From Oidiodendron maius Zn (Eukaryota; Ascomycota; Leotiomycetes; Myxotrichaceae): a stretch of 64,000 nucleotides of DNA. The position numbers were made by a program, and so were the translations under genes. The DNA is taken from assembly GCA_000827325.1 (NCBI GenBank), contig KN832874.1, forward strand, positions 1,968,721 to 2,032,720, written 5' to 3'. The notes beneath the pieces were generated by a model that saw only the letters and a list, made by a program, of their open reading frames with translations, was not told the origin of the DNA and did not search any database. This document shows positions 12,844-25,276 of this stretch, piece by piece (within the stretch, counting starts at the first letter, position 1; each line of letters starts with the position of its first letter).

Positions 12844-13200
12844 ATGTGCAACTACCGCCCTTACAAGTACACCCTCTGCGGTTGTACTTGTATCAAGCTA
12901 CAGTGGAAGTGCCCGATCGCGGTTCGGACCTGCTGCCCCTGTGTGTACATTCCTATTTCCCCCTTGCCCCGGGCCATATCATCTCAGGGGGATCGCTCGG
13001 ACCGCCCATCCATGGCCGGAGAAGATAAGGATCATGAGCATGAGCATGAGCATGAGCATCGGCAAAGACACGAACTTGAGTACGAGCATGAGCTCGAGCA
13101 GGAGCACGAGGATGAACATCATCAGAAGCAACAGCAGCAACAGGCAGGAGAGGAGATAGCCGAGAAAGCAAAGCCACAGGCATATGTAGATGAGGATTGA
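12844..13200 (+). CDS. small Cys-rich protein with Glu-His repeat tail
   Basis: A 118-residue single-exon frame. The ATG at 12844 is preferred because the frame upstream of it has no ATG; the upstream pyrimidine-rich leader supports transcription. Residues 1-40 hold eight cysteines in CGC, C-x4-KC and CC-x-C arrangements and end in an aromatic/Pro segment, similar to small fungal proteins that open with MC-x-Y. From about residue 62 the chain switches to an acidic, His-rich low-complexity region ((EH)n, then Gln-rich). No signal peptide or membrane segment is obvious. Metal binding by the Cys and His clusters is plausible but not shown. Function unknown. Confidence 0.6.
   Translation: MCNYRPYKYTLCGCTCIKLQWKCPIAVRTCCPCVYIPISPLPRAISSQGDRSDRPSMAGEDKDHEHEHEHEHRQRHELEYEHELEQEHEDEHHQKQQQQQAGEEIAEKAKPQAYVDED
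13030..13062 (+). repeat. GAGCAT hexanucleotide microsatellite
   Basis: Tandem 6-bp units encoding Glu-His pairs inside the small Cys-rich gene. A multiple of three, so length change alters the EH tail without shifting frame. Confidence 0.8.
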
Positions 13201-14227
13201 TGAGTGAGGCATAATAATCGGAGAGCACAAAAGGACAAAGCACCGTGGGAGCAGGACCTGATGTCGAGCTGGTACTTCGCAAGCACTACATACGTGGTAT
13301 TGGGTCAGTGTAAGTTTTGCTACGAGGATGGGAAGGAGACTGGAGGGATCGGAGAAATCGGAGGAGGGGCATTGAACTGAGGATCTATGAAGATCGGTAT
13401 GCAATGGAAGGTGCGAGGGGATGATTATTGGGTTTGTCAAAGCCGGATGGACGGAGTAGAGCGTTATATTTGGGCGTCCGGGATATCATTGCAGCAAGAG
13501 TGCTAGGGAGGGTATACTGTGTACTTAAAGCAGATACTACGGTACAGAACTTTTCTTGGAGTTAAATTCTTTGGCAATATATAGCACAGTTTTGAGGTCC
13601 GTGAGGATGTTGAAGGGGGCAGCTGCGTCCCACGAATGTAGTGGCTTCCACAATACCGTAGTAGCGGAGAGATTACAATGTACTTTTGCCTAACGAATAA
13701 TTATTGGGTCCAGGTAATAAATCGCCGCCAGACTTATCCATATCGCCGCGCTAAAATGGCTCCTAGCCAATACTGTCGCAAAATGTATTACCTAAGAATC
13801 TGTAAGGGCTGCCATAGGTACGCCAAGTAGGAATGGCGAGTATGCAGATCAATGGGAGTGATACGTTACAATATAGGAAGGGTTTTGGAACAGCTGTATT
13901 CAGAGGGAGAGGGAATGAACCGGTTTTGACATCGTATGCGAGATACGCGTGATATCTGACAACTTGACTTCCTGATATAAGAAACCCAAGCGCAAAACAC
14001 TCTGATGCGACGAGGTACGGTATGCGAAAGAAGTCTGACTTACCACGCACACGCATATTTCGATCCAAGTTTCCCATACTTGGAGAGAGAAAGAGGTCTC
14101 GCAGTGGGAAAGTAACAGACGCAGAGAACATCGCCATCGATGGTGAAGAAACCAGCAAAATCTAATTTGAAAGTTTGGATCATGTAGAACGATTTCATCA
14201 TAGCGGCTCTTGACACAGGCCACAGGC
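13201..14227. other. intergenic between tail-facing genes
   Basis: Lies between the 3' end of the small Cys-rich gene and the 3' end of the minus-strand giant. Only shadow frames are present. No domain, repeat or RNA gene was recognised. Confidence 0.5.
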
Positions 14228-17200
14228 TTACCACTCAAATTTCTCCCTCGGGATCAACTCGCCATTGAGAATCATTCCAAAATGCGACATCGCGAAACTC
14301 TGTTCCTTCCTCCTCATAGCCAAAATCCTCCGCAAGAACTCCACCGGGCTTTTCATAAACGGACTTTCCCGCAACACGACAGCATTTGACAAGTCCCTAC
14401 TCGACGGTCTGACAAACCCGTCAGATCCGACCTCCATATTCCCCTCGAGGGTCTTGGATGAAAGTCCCAAGAAACCACACAGCGCGATATATTCCTCGTA
14501 GTTCCCCATATAAAGCTGGCCAGCAAAGATGTTGAGGTGGCGAACAACAGGAGGAACCGGCCAAGACCTCGGTACAGGTGGAATAGCGCAGAAGGAGAGA
14601 TCCTCTAGCCTACGTGCCGACATGTTAAGACACGGGGCGTAAACATGCAAGACCACGCGTTTGTGCTTTCGTATCAAGGGCAGGAGCTCTTGCACCTCAA
14701 ACGGACTCAGGACTACCAAACTGATCCTACCTCCCTCTTCACAGCTGACGACCCAATTGACCGGCCGCAAATAAGAGTCGTGGAATTGTTTCGAAATACC
14801 GTGCACCGTTTGCGCAAAGTCTGTCGTGACAAGTAGGTCTTTTGGCCATGCTGTCTCGTAGTAGATATCTGCAGTTGTTTTGCGCAGAGTATCAAAAGCC
14901 GGGTGGAAAGCGTCTGAAGACCTTTTTAAGACCCCGTGTGTGGCCAAGGACTGGACATCAAAATGGATAGTGTGCTTTCGAGGAATTGCCGCAGGTGGAC
15001 GATCAACTTGCTTTTCGCGTTCATTCTCCGGGGAGAGCTCGCGTTCCTGCTCTTCGTACAAATTTACCATGTTGGAGGAGGAAATGTCGAATTCCTCGCA
15101 TTTTGCTCTAATCTCCGCGACTTGTTGCTCACGTCCTTGAAGCAAACCCTTTTGCGCGTTGCCTGACAAGAGCTGCCCTTCAAGCTGTGACGCACCATTT
15201 CCGTATCTTTCTTGAAGACTTTGCGCCTCCTTTTCAGGCAGGTATTTGACTACATGGTCTGACACCTCGCCGTCTGCCTTGATCAGTGGATGTGAGCAAA
15301 TTACATGGCGACGCTGGTATCGTAAACCCTGCGTCGCCCATAAAGGGATGCTTTTTCGAGAGTAGGTACAAGTATTGGCAATACACCACTTCAGCACATC
15401 GGATACCTCTATCGTTATCCCGACTTTGCCGCTGTGGTCAAGAATCTTGCTTTGGATTTCGGTTGAACCGCATAATGCTATGGATTGTCCTTCTCCTAGT
15501 TTCCGCATGCGCATACAAGCTATTATTATCAGCGTGTATTAAACAGTTCCGGGATCTTCACTTACCTTGCACGAGTCGGTCCTTTGTAAGACCAGGACCT
15601 ATTGTTACAATAGCTCGATAATTGGCCGGCATCTTGAGATCCGTTCCTCTCGTATGGGCTTCGTCAAGGTAGACTAAGCATGCATCCATCTGCATTAAAA
15701 ACGGCGACACTTCCAAGAGCTCCTTTGATCCATCGCGGCTCAAGATGCAGATGTCATTGCGCGAATCAAAGAATATCACCGCTTGTGCTTCGGAATCTGG
15801 TACACTGGAAAGCCATTTCCACGCCATCTCCTCGTTCTGGAGCTCTAGTACCTGTGCCCCAACATCGAGGATAACCCGAGCGGGAGGGTCTGACGTCGAA
15901 GCTATGTTGATCAGCGCGTTAGCGCCGAAGGCACCGGTGGTGGAAGTCTGCGACATGTCTACAACGACATTCTCAGGCCTGAGCAAGCGACCCAGCACGC
16001 CAGCATTTGTTGAGAGCTGTTGCGGAAGGTCACGCTGGCTAATGGACAATGGCAGATGGTATCTGCTATCATTTGTTCCACTGAAACCTGTCGTGGGATG
16101 GCGCTTTTCTTTTGCAATATCCCAACCAGAGGACGAAAGCTTCAGGGGAAACTCCTTCATTTCAGCAGGGAAAACGATGTTTGACATATAGAAGTTGATA
16201 ATCCTCATCGCAAAACGAAGTGGGGGAAATATTTCGCGGCGACATTGTCGTAAATTACCTAGATTGACGCCAGTCAACTGTCTGAAGGCCGGAGGAAGCT
16301 GCGCGGCATCTTGTACCCAATGTGCGTATTCTTCCGGGGCATGGTCAGATTGTAGCAGGGTTTCGAAGCTAGCGAGTATCTGTTCGTCCGAAAGGCCACC
16401 GTAATAGTATGACAGGCAAGTCAGAACGATAGTCACATCCGGGTGGCTGAACTCGGCTCGTGGTGAAGGACTATCCTTTGCATAATATGGAACTGCAAGC
16501 TTGGTCCGCGATAGATGAAGACCATACTGAACGCGCCACCTTTTTTGCTCCAGACAAAACCTGAGAATTCCCTTCCCAAACAAACCCTTTAAAAGTAGAA
16601 GTGCTTTCTCGACAGACTTTGAGCCCGAGACAAACTCATGTAATGATTCCGTGGCAACCATGCTCCAGGTCGGATTTACCAGATACTTGAACAAAGCGTT
16701 ACGGGTGCTTCGAGGAAGCCTCCACACAGGCACGCCAGGTATGCCATTCTCGCACACTTGCCGAGCTATCGCGTTTAGCAAGGCATCTCCAGCCTTTGTT
16801 TGGATAATTCGAACCCTAGGAAAGGCACCAGCCTGCGTGGAAATAACTTCCAAGCCGCCTGGAAATGAGCGTAGGACTTGGTGTGCACATTTTCCTAGGA
16901 TGTTCAGAACTCCTTGGATAATGTTCCACCGGTCAGGACTAAACTCGGTTGCTTGTTGCATGCCCATCGTATATATGAGCTCGTACTTCACACTCAGAAT
17001 TTCGTCGCTCTCGTCGATAATATCACGTGAATTCGCCTCGAGCCACTCTTGTGTTCGAATTAAAGTGGCTCCGAGCTCTAGGTTGTCAGAAAGGAGCTTT
17101 TCAAAGCCCATCAACTCAAAAGACAAGATATGCTCTGGCTGCATAAGCAGTATCCCTCCTGTTCGCATGCATTCCTCCAGCATGTTGTGAATCTGGAGGG

Positions 17201-20200
17201 CTTGAGAGTTATCCAACTTCAAAGACCTTGTGATAGGCATGTAGAAGACGCGACGATTCAATAAGCCACCGAGTTTCTGCCTCAATAAATTGTACATCTG
17301 CATCGCCAATGGCTTAAGGACGACAACCCTGACGAGTTTTGTTCTGTCTGCGAGAGTTGCTGCAGCTATGGGAACAATGACAGATGACTTTCCAAGCCCC
17401 ATACTGAGTTGCAGCACTGAATTTGAGCCTGAGGATGGCGAAATCATTTCCCGTGAAACTTGAGACTGTTCTTGGCGAATCAGGATATTGTTTTCAATTT
17501 CTACAAGCAGCCATTCAGGGCGATCGGCCGGATCCCAATTTTGATGGCCAAGATTCCGCAATTCACCCAGGAGCTCAGCCGGATTCCCAGCAGATGCAAG
17601 AAGACGTCCCGCTCGCTGAAGCACCGTAACAGATAGTCCATATTGTATAAACAGCTTTCGCCAACCTAATGGAAGGCCACCGATCTTGTCGCTGGCCAAT
17701 TGTGAGAGGATCGAAAGTTTCGATAACCGTGGCAGCATGTGCGATTGTTTCGAAGCATGCCACTCACCAGTCTCCAGATGCGTGCAAATAATCTTGTATA
17801 AATCATTTTCCTGGCGCTGGGCATGCTTTAGGTGTCTTTCTAAGAGTGGGACAAGCAAATCGGGTGCTGCCAGTTTTGCTGAAATACCTCCACGAAGAGC
17901 TTCGTAACTCCTAAGTAAATCTGCGGCGTATCGCTCGTCATGCCTGGAAGAGCATCGAGAAGCGACACGACCCAGTAGGTTTTTAAGATGGCTATGATCA
18001 GCAGCCGCTTCTTTGCTGTGGACGACCCAGGTATGAAATTCATCTTGATCATCGATGGCATAGTGTGGAGCAGCATTCCCTGCCAAGTCAATGAAACGAA
18101 TATGCGTCCAACTTGAAACATAAGAGCTAGTAGGCGGTGAAAAGGCAAAGAGCTCAGTATTGTGCTGCTTAGATGGAAGTCGATTTAGAACAGTTTGAAT
18201 TTGTCCAACATATTTTTGAAAATGAGCGTTGCGGTGCCAGCTCTCGAACCAAGGTTGCAGGGCCTCAGTTGCTTCGTCCACCATAATGTGGCTGTTCCTT
18301 TCGATGACTGAAGGTTTCGAGACGCCACGAAAAGGCGACTGCAACATAAGTTCTTCCACAAAACCGCTTATATGCTGCTCCATTGCGATGTGATACTCAT
18401 CCTGCCGGCGGCGCTCTGCCATACGCTTAGTCTCGCCTGGAAGCTTGAGCAGCTTGGACTCAGCGCAGTCGTCAAACGGCCGAGCATATGCTTTTACCAC
18501 ACTTGCCAGCCTCTGCCGCAGTGGAGCATAGCCATCAGATAGCTGAAATATTGGATAATCTGGTAACTGCAAAGCGCGAAGTTCAGGCACAGTCGCGAAC
18601 GCTAGAAGTGTCTGGACCAGCTCTTGTTTTGCATACTCCGAGTATGCCAACGTCGATAGCAGTATCATAGCCTTGTACTTGTCTTGCTCTCTTGAAATGT
18701 GCGAAAGCTTGTGGTGGAAAGCGTAAAAGCTCCCCGGAAGAAATTTACTTGGCGCATCGAGCCACTGTACGTCAAAGCCAATTGTGAGTTGGTCCTCTTT
18801 TCCAGAAGCTCGAATAGGTTCCCCCCAAGATTCGATCTCTAGAAGCAATTGCGGATGTACCACGAGACTTTGAGACCAGTTGTCGACAAGGCGAGCGGTA
18901 TGACAAGTTTGGAGCTCTCGATAGCTACCGGTAGCCTGATCTCTGGAGGCATAGACAACATCGTGCTCTGCAGTATGGGATTCTGCTCCAAAACCATGCA
19001 CTTGAAATGACGAATCCCGAATAGAGGCCCTGTCAAGCAGGTGTTGCATACCACGAGTCTCCGAAACCGGCATCTGTACGTGTCGTTCCTGAAAGATATG
19101 AGACGACATAGCCTGATCGAAAATCGATCTTACTAGCCTCTGAAACCCGCCATGCTGGGAAGAAGAACAAAGTTCCAGCCACTCAACTTGTTGACTTTCG
19201 TGTAAGTTCTCAGGATAAAATTGACGCCGCGGAGTAAGCTGGGTAAGCAATTTGAGAAGTTTCACTTCAGCGTATTCAAGCTCGACAAAAGATCGGGTGG
19301 CAGCGCCAGCGAGACAGTCGAGAGCTTCTTCTGTGCCAGTTCGCCCAGTCAATTGATCTATCAGGCAATGTGATGTTATTGCACTATCATGGTGTCAGTA
19401 TTCAATTCAATATACGTCCCGAGAGCTAAGGGAAGGATTCGAATTCCCGTGAGCCGGATTACAAGGGAGGTGCCAGAAACGTTTCGAAATGTTTGTTTCA
19501 AGACGTCGACTCTCCGATGCCGTGCAGAGTACTATGGGAAGTAAACTCACTGAAGATATATCCGGAAGAGCCTACTGTGAAGGCTACCGTTATCAATGAG
19601 TCGTCCAAGGTGATTGTCGATTGTGTACGAATGATGTGGGACATGAATCGCAGCATCAGTGTTTATCATGACCCGAACGTGGTGACCGTCCGGCGAGAAA
19701 AATACCTCGCCCTGTGGTACAACGATGATTCGAGAAGCACCATCAATCCTACGCAGAACAAGCTTATTTACAAGCCCCGTCAGTGTGCCTATGGATTGCA
19801 CTTTATCTACTGCCATTCCTCGGAATTGCTTTGATTCAAGTAGTGTCCCTTGTCGCTTCAAGAGAAAATCAAGCTTGTATCGTGGTAAATGTATGTTGAG
19901 CTCACCCTCTGTGTCGTCATACAGGACATGAATATGTGTCGCATGCTCCAAGGGGCTGAGAATGCGTGAGATCTCTTGGGCTGTTTGACTTCGAACATCT
20001 ACCAAGAATTTTCCATCGCAGATCAGCCTAAAATTCCTACTATTATCTACTTGCATCAGCCATCTACTTTGAGAAGGTTCCCATAAACGAGTCATGGGGC
20101 GCCACTCGACTGATCCTGTGTCTACTTGCAGCCAATGTGCATAATCATGCACGAGTGCCTTGGGAAAATCACTTTCCAAGAAGTGTAATGGGATCAGTTC

Positions 20201-23200
20201 ATAAACTTGGCCTTCGTTGCGAGTTCGAATAATGAGTTCCGAACCAACCATTGAGAAATGGATCTACAGAGTCTCAGTATCCGACGTATCTGGAAACGGG
20301 TATGATTGGGGTTGTGAGCATACCTGCTGGCCAAAAGACCCACTTCGCGTCTCAAATTCCATTCCAACCATCGATGAAGGAACGACGGTCAACACTTTCT
20401 ACCATGCAAAGGATTAGGGAAGACTTGTCGCAGGGAAGGAGGTTCATACCTCTCCAAATAATCGTCGGTAAGTAGCATGTAATTGATAATTTTGAGGAAG
20501 CCTCGTGAAAGGTAGCCCATTCACCAAGAGACTACCATCCAAAATGTTGTAATGTACCGTCATCCGTGAGTAGCCTCTATCAATGTGCGTGGTTGTTACC
20601 AACCACCTTTCATTCGGGACGGGCAAGACAGTCCAGACACCACTTGGGCGATATCCGGCCCATATTCGATGGACGGTATCGTCGATACCTTGTTGATCCC
20701 TGAGAGCATGATGACGAAAAGATGGCTCTAAGAGGTGAGATCGTCTCGCAAAGCGTTCCAGGAGAGACTTGATAGCTTGTGGCAAGTTTTTTGTGACAAC
20801 TGGGCAATGGTCGTGTATAGTGATGGAGCATTCGACAAAAGTTGCAATATCCTTGGCTGAGCTGAACATTTCCGAGGCGTGATTGCGTTCAACATCGAAA
20901 GTGCCGTGGCAAGTTAATGCCATCTCAAGAACTCGGATGTGCAAGTCCGTCAAGGTGTCCAAATCTTCAGTCTCGTCGAGAAATTGTCTCACCTGCCGCG
21001 TCCAATGCAGCGATACTGCCCGTGCTCGCCTTAGGAAGAGAAAACATTGAGTTTGAACCGTCTCGAATGGAGATAGCGAGAGGGTCCGAAGCGCAAGAGT
21101 GACAAAAGTGCGAATAGCTACCGCGCCTTGCCAACTGCCTTCGACAGCGCCCAGAGCTTCATTTAGAACCATGAGAAGAGATGTTCCGAAATCTTTTTCT
21201 TTGAGATCTACATGAGAATCTCGGTAAAGGCCTCCATCCCCAGACTTTCCAACCTCCCAGGCTGCTTGAAGTATCAATAAATACGTCTCCTCAAGACTGA
21301 AGTTGAGAACACAAGAGACAAGCTCACGCGTTATGTTACGCCATTGAAGTCTGTTTCCACACCGCAAGGATGTGAAAGCATAGAATTCATGGAGGCTCAT
21401 CGATTCTGGACACACTGACTGCATCGCAAGAACCTCGTTGGATGAGTGTGTCGTCCCAGTGAGGGTGAATTGCAGTTGTTGATAGGGACCAGGTGGCAGC
21501 TGGAGTGTGCACAGTGTGCCAACATTGCATTGCCCCAGAAGATCTTTCGCCCACTGCCTCAATTTCGAATCATACATTGAGTAAGCTAACCCATTGCTAA
21601 CGCAAATATTGTGCTCTGTGGCTTCAGAAACAGGCTTGCTATGGTAGCGTGCCACGAGAAATGACTTTGAAGCAGATGCTAGTTGAAGCCTTGATGATTT
21701 GGATCTGGCGTAGTTATACAAGCCGCTATAGTCTTTCATATAATACACCTTATCATCACTCAATGGATGCGAGTGAGAATCCGGTGGCGAGAAAACATCA
21801 ACAAGGAGGAGATAAGTTGCATTTCGCCAGTCGGTTAATTGTGTTGGAACTTCGAGCTCGAATACTGCCGCCTTAATTGCGTATTCTCCAAGTGGTAGTG
21901 GCCACTCGTGAACTTCGATCTCGATTCTATTAGCTTCCCATTTTGTTTGACATTTCCGACAATTCGGACTGTGGTGAGTTTGTTGTCGGCCTCGATCCAA
22001 ATGCGTCCCATATTCACATGCTCTTGCTTCCGAGTCGCGCATGAGCTCCTGATATCTCTGTTGCTTCTTTCTGAGCTCACTCATTTTTCGGTTTCGTTCT
22101 TCTTGGGCATCGGCCTCAATTCTGTGGCGCAGTTGTTGATGGCGTGGGGACTGTTCGTAAAATTGCGACGCAAATGAAACATTTTGAAACACAGAGGTTG
22201 TGATGAGATATCTTCTCTGTCGCAGATATTCCTCTATACTGCTAAGACGCTCCATCTGAGATCGTTTGGGTAGCAACAAGTGATCAAAAATCGATTCTGG
22301 AAACTCTGGGCTGTATTGGCTAAGCATTGAGTAGTGATGAATAGCACACTTGTCAAGGGCGACCCACAGATCCATCGCGGTTAGCAGCATCAATGAGATG
22401 GCTTCCGGATTGCCGGTGTAAATCGAACTTGCAAGTGTTGTGTACTCTTCAATTAGCTCAGACAGTAATGTGGTGGCATTTTGAGAATCTGATTTCGCCT
22501 TCAACCATGCCGCAAGTTTGTCTTCGACCCACAGTTCTATGTCTGCTAGCCTTAAACTGATTTCAATGTCTGACTCTGGTGTGTTGAGTGATGGAAAATT
22601 CAAGCTAGACTGTTCAATTCGTCGATGGCACTGTGGAGTGAAATGGAGCCTTTCCTCCTGCGCCACTTCACGAAATGAAATGGCTCTCAAATACGGACCA
22701 AGATTTCGAAGACTTAACTTTGTATCTTGGCAGAAAGACAGAGTTGACGGGTCCCAGCCCGCTTGTGTCTGGAATGGATCCGAATTCTGCTCAATGGCGG
22801 CCCACCTAGCAGCCAACTTTTGTTGAACAGCTTCAATCAGACTGTGAATGTTCTTGATCCAAGGTACGTCATTCCCCAAACCTAGTTTCAATAGACGTCG
22901 ACTAATCTTAGCACTCATAACAAATAGTAATTCGCTGGAAATAGAAGTGTCCAATGACTGCTGTAGAACACGAGCCATGAGAAAGATCATGAAGGATTTG
23001 TAATGTGTGTGATCCCGGCCTTCGCCCGTGACAAGGGTAGTCTGAAAGGCAACTCGAAGAAGTAACCAAAATGGGGAGCGACGCCAGGGGTTAACAGCCC
23101 CGTCCCACAAGACATCATCACGCGTACACTTCTCAATACGATGGACGTCGAGTGGCTTACCGAGGCCGCGAAGGATGCCAAAAAACATCTCAGTAACAAA

Positions 23201-23851
23201 CTTTGGATGCACCGTATCCCGGGCCTGAATAGTATCTGATTCTGTGTTTGACACCACGGGCCATGCTTCCGGGGGGGTCTGCACATCTAGACTGGTAACC
23301 AGCTGGACGAGGGCGTTACGAAAGGAAGGGTCCATCATCCTCTCTTCGCTCACTGAGATTGCGGGCCCTGGGAAGTAACGCCGAAGTCGTCCTTTCGTTG
23401 ATATAACTGCTTTGTTGGTTGGAGAAAGCTCGAAGAACTCGAAGGAAAACTGTTTCTCCATCCTTCGGACAATAAAAGCCGCATTTTGACCACGTATATG
23501 AAAAGCGAGAACATCTGAGAAATGATTAGATAACACGGATCATATCCGGCTCGGATGGACTCGAATGGAAATACCTTTCTGGGACATTGACTCCAGCATT
23601 GCTTCTACCTTGTTCGGTATCATTGTTCCAGATGAATCCCTTAGTTCGAGCATCTTTCTCAGCATCGTGCTACAGCCAACCCATTTCGGGCCCTCTTGGA
23701 ACGGAAGATGAGGTTGGAACAACTCCCATGCCCGCTCACACTCCACCAATAAGGCGACATCCCCAAGGCCTTCCCCGTCATCTTTCTGGGGTAGCTTTGG
23801 TGGAAGGAAGACATGATTGATGATGTACAGCAAATCATGCCATTGGGCCAT
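14228..23851 (-). CDS. DUF6606/DUF3638/DUF3645 giant protein
   Basis: Six exons on the minus strand: 23851-23575, 23514-20450, 20398-20324, 20263-19551, 19383-15566 and 15519-14228. They sum to 9240 nt, a 3079-residue protein, the usual size for this fungal family. All junctions keep frame. Residues 1-280 match DUF6606 (INHVFLPPKLPQ). DUF3638 follows at about 1900-2150 with a P-loop-like GLGKSS near residue 1949. DUF3645 contains LDEAHTRGTD near residue 2526 and LTKDRLVQ just before the last intron. Many databases label such proteins ubiquitinyl hydrolases; I see no clear catalytic proof of that here. The P-loop and DEAH-like motifs instead suggest an NTPase core. The 75-nt third exon and the 167-nt fourth intron are the unusual points. 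The gene looks intact. Confidence 0.88.
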
Positions 23852-24275
23852 GTTCGACTAGTGTTGGTGGCAGGAGAGGCGAATGAGGAGACCTCCCTCA
23901 AAATAAGAGAATATACCCGTGTATCTCTAGAAATATGTTGAAGAACCACCAAGCCACTATAAAATTAGGGGTCGTGAATAGAATGCTTTGCATTTGTTTC
24001 AGCCGAGTTTTAGCAACTGTCGGTGAGTGAAAGGAAAGCCTGAAATGACACTAGGCTAACCTCAGAGGCGAAGAGATAGAGGCTTTATTTGTGGATAGGG
24101 GTAATTTCCGAACTTGGCGAAGCGACCATCTGATTTGGATAAGAGTAGGTAAAGTTTGGACAATGCCTGCGAGGCTGACAACTTGGCTGAGCGGAACGGA
24201 CAGATTCGGCGAATAATAAACAAGCCCGACGAGGCTGATAAATAATCAAACACCCTTGTCTTGGGCTCGCGTTAC

Positions 24276-24326
24276 ATTCGCACCACATGTAGCCGAAAAG
24301 GGCAATCGATCCGTTGTGGTGCGAAT
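24276..24326. repeat. 12-bp perfect inverted repeat with 27-nt loop
   Basis: Arms ATTCGCACCACA (24276-24287) and its exact complement (24315-24326). It could be a stem-loop, a paired operator or a footprint of a lost element. Nothing coding overlaps it. Confidence 0.6.
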
Positions 24327-25150
24327 CTCAAGTCTTAATTGATGGGCGAGCTAGTTTTCTGCACCACGACTATGACTCTGAGAACAATAAAAATTATGTT
24401 GACGTACAGATTTGATTGCGACGAACAATATTGTTGAACACCTTTAGGCTGAAGCTCCACCAAGCTTTGGTCGCAAAAGTTTCAGAAATTTAACTATTTA
24501 GGATTATTACATATCTTGCCTCAAATTAAATCCTCCGAGCACCTCGAACAAATTACAGGTGTCCAGAATTGCACAACATGTGGGCCTACCACGATTTTCA
24601 ACGAATCTTTTAAGTTAGAAGGGAGGAAGGGCGTTGTCTTAGTCACAGGACAATACCGAACGAGCTGAGAATTGTCAGAGCTGGATTGGAGATAGCTTGA
24701 AGAGGTTGCAGAAGGCTGAGCTGATTCCAGCCGCCATTATCACGGATGCTGCAGACCAGATGAACATTGATCAAGGGTTTAAGATAAGAAGCATAATATA
24801 GCGCTAGGCAGTCGTGACTGTGGATGTCGGAGACCGTGTTTTTCGTAACAACGCTTTGAAGTTAAAATAGTTAAGCTCATGTGACTCAGCACAATTAACC
24901 ATGCATATATCTTAATTTATTCCTAGTCAGGATTTATGACGGTGCGAAATTCTTTAAACTCTGCGAGGTGGAATCCCTTTCACTTGAGAAGTGGGTCTCG
25001 AACGATATTGGGTATCAAAATTGAGTGAAAATCATTCGGGGACGTCATCTCTATCATTTCCCAGATCCTCCTCTCAGTTTCTGCTGAACATCGCTCTTTA
25101 GGTAAAAATTTATATATTGCTGTTCTTTACGCATTGCCCTCCTTCACTCA

Positions 25151-25190
25151 CCTTACGCAACTGCGTAAGGCAGGTGGGTTGATTACGTAA
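25151..25190. promoter_or_regulatory. bZIP-like palindromic sites upstream of the secreted-protein gene
   Basis: A 9-bp-arm palindrome CCTTACGCA-ac-TGCGTAAGG at 25151-25170 is followed by the perfect octamer TTACGTAA at 25183-25190, 87-126 nt upstream of the next start codon. TTACGTAA is a known target of Yap/ATF-type bZIP factors. Function here is inferred from position and sequence only. Confidence 0.5.
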
Positions 25191-25276
25191 CCGACCGACT
25201 ACTGCCCTGGTGTGCCTGGCTTGATTGCTTTCTCACTCCCACTAAACAGCCAACTCAGAATCCGTACCACAGCCAG

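Larger units (their letters stand above)
23852..25276. other. divergent intergenic region with inverted repeats
   Basis: Holds the divergent promoters of the minus-strand giant and of the secreted-protein gene. No coding frame is convincing. Notable items are a 12-bp perfect inverted repeat at 24276-24287/24315-24326 and bZIP-like palindromes near 25150-25190, listed separately. Confidence 0.6.

Noticed and set aside
13030-13062. Possible CRISPR-like or regulatory tandem array
   Set aside because: Units are a 6-bp microsatellite with no spacers, inside a coding frame of a eukaryote.
12979-13440. Leu-rich minus-strand open frame of 153 codons
   Set aside because: It is the antisense shadow of the Glu-His repeat; Leu/Met runs come from the GAGCAT units read backward.
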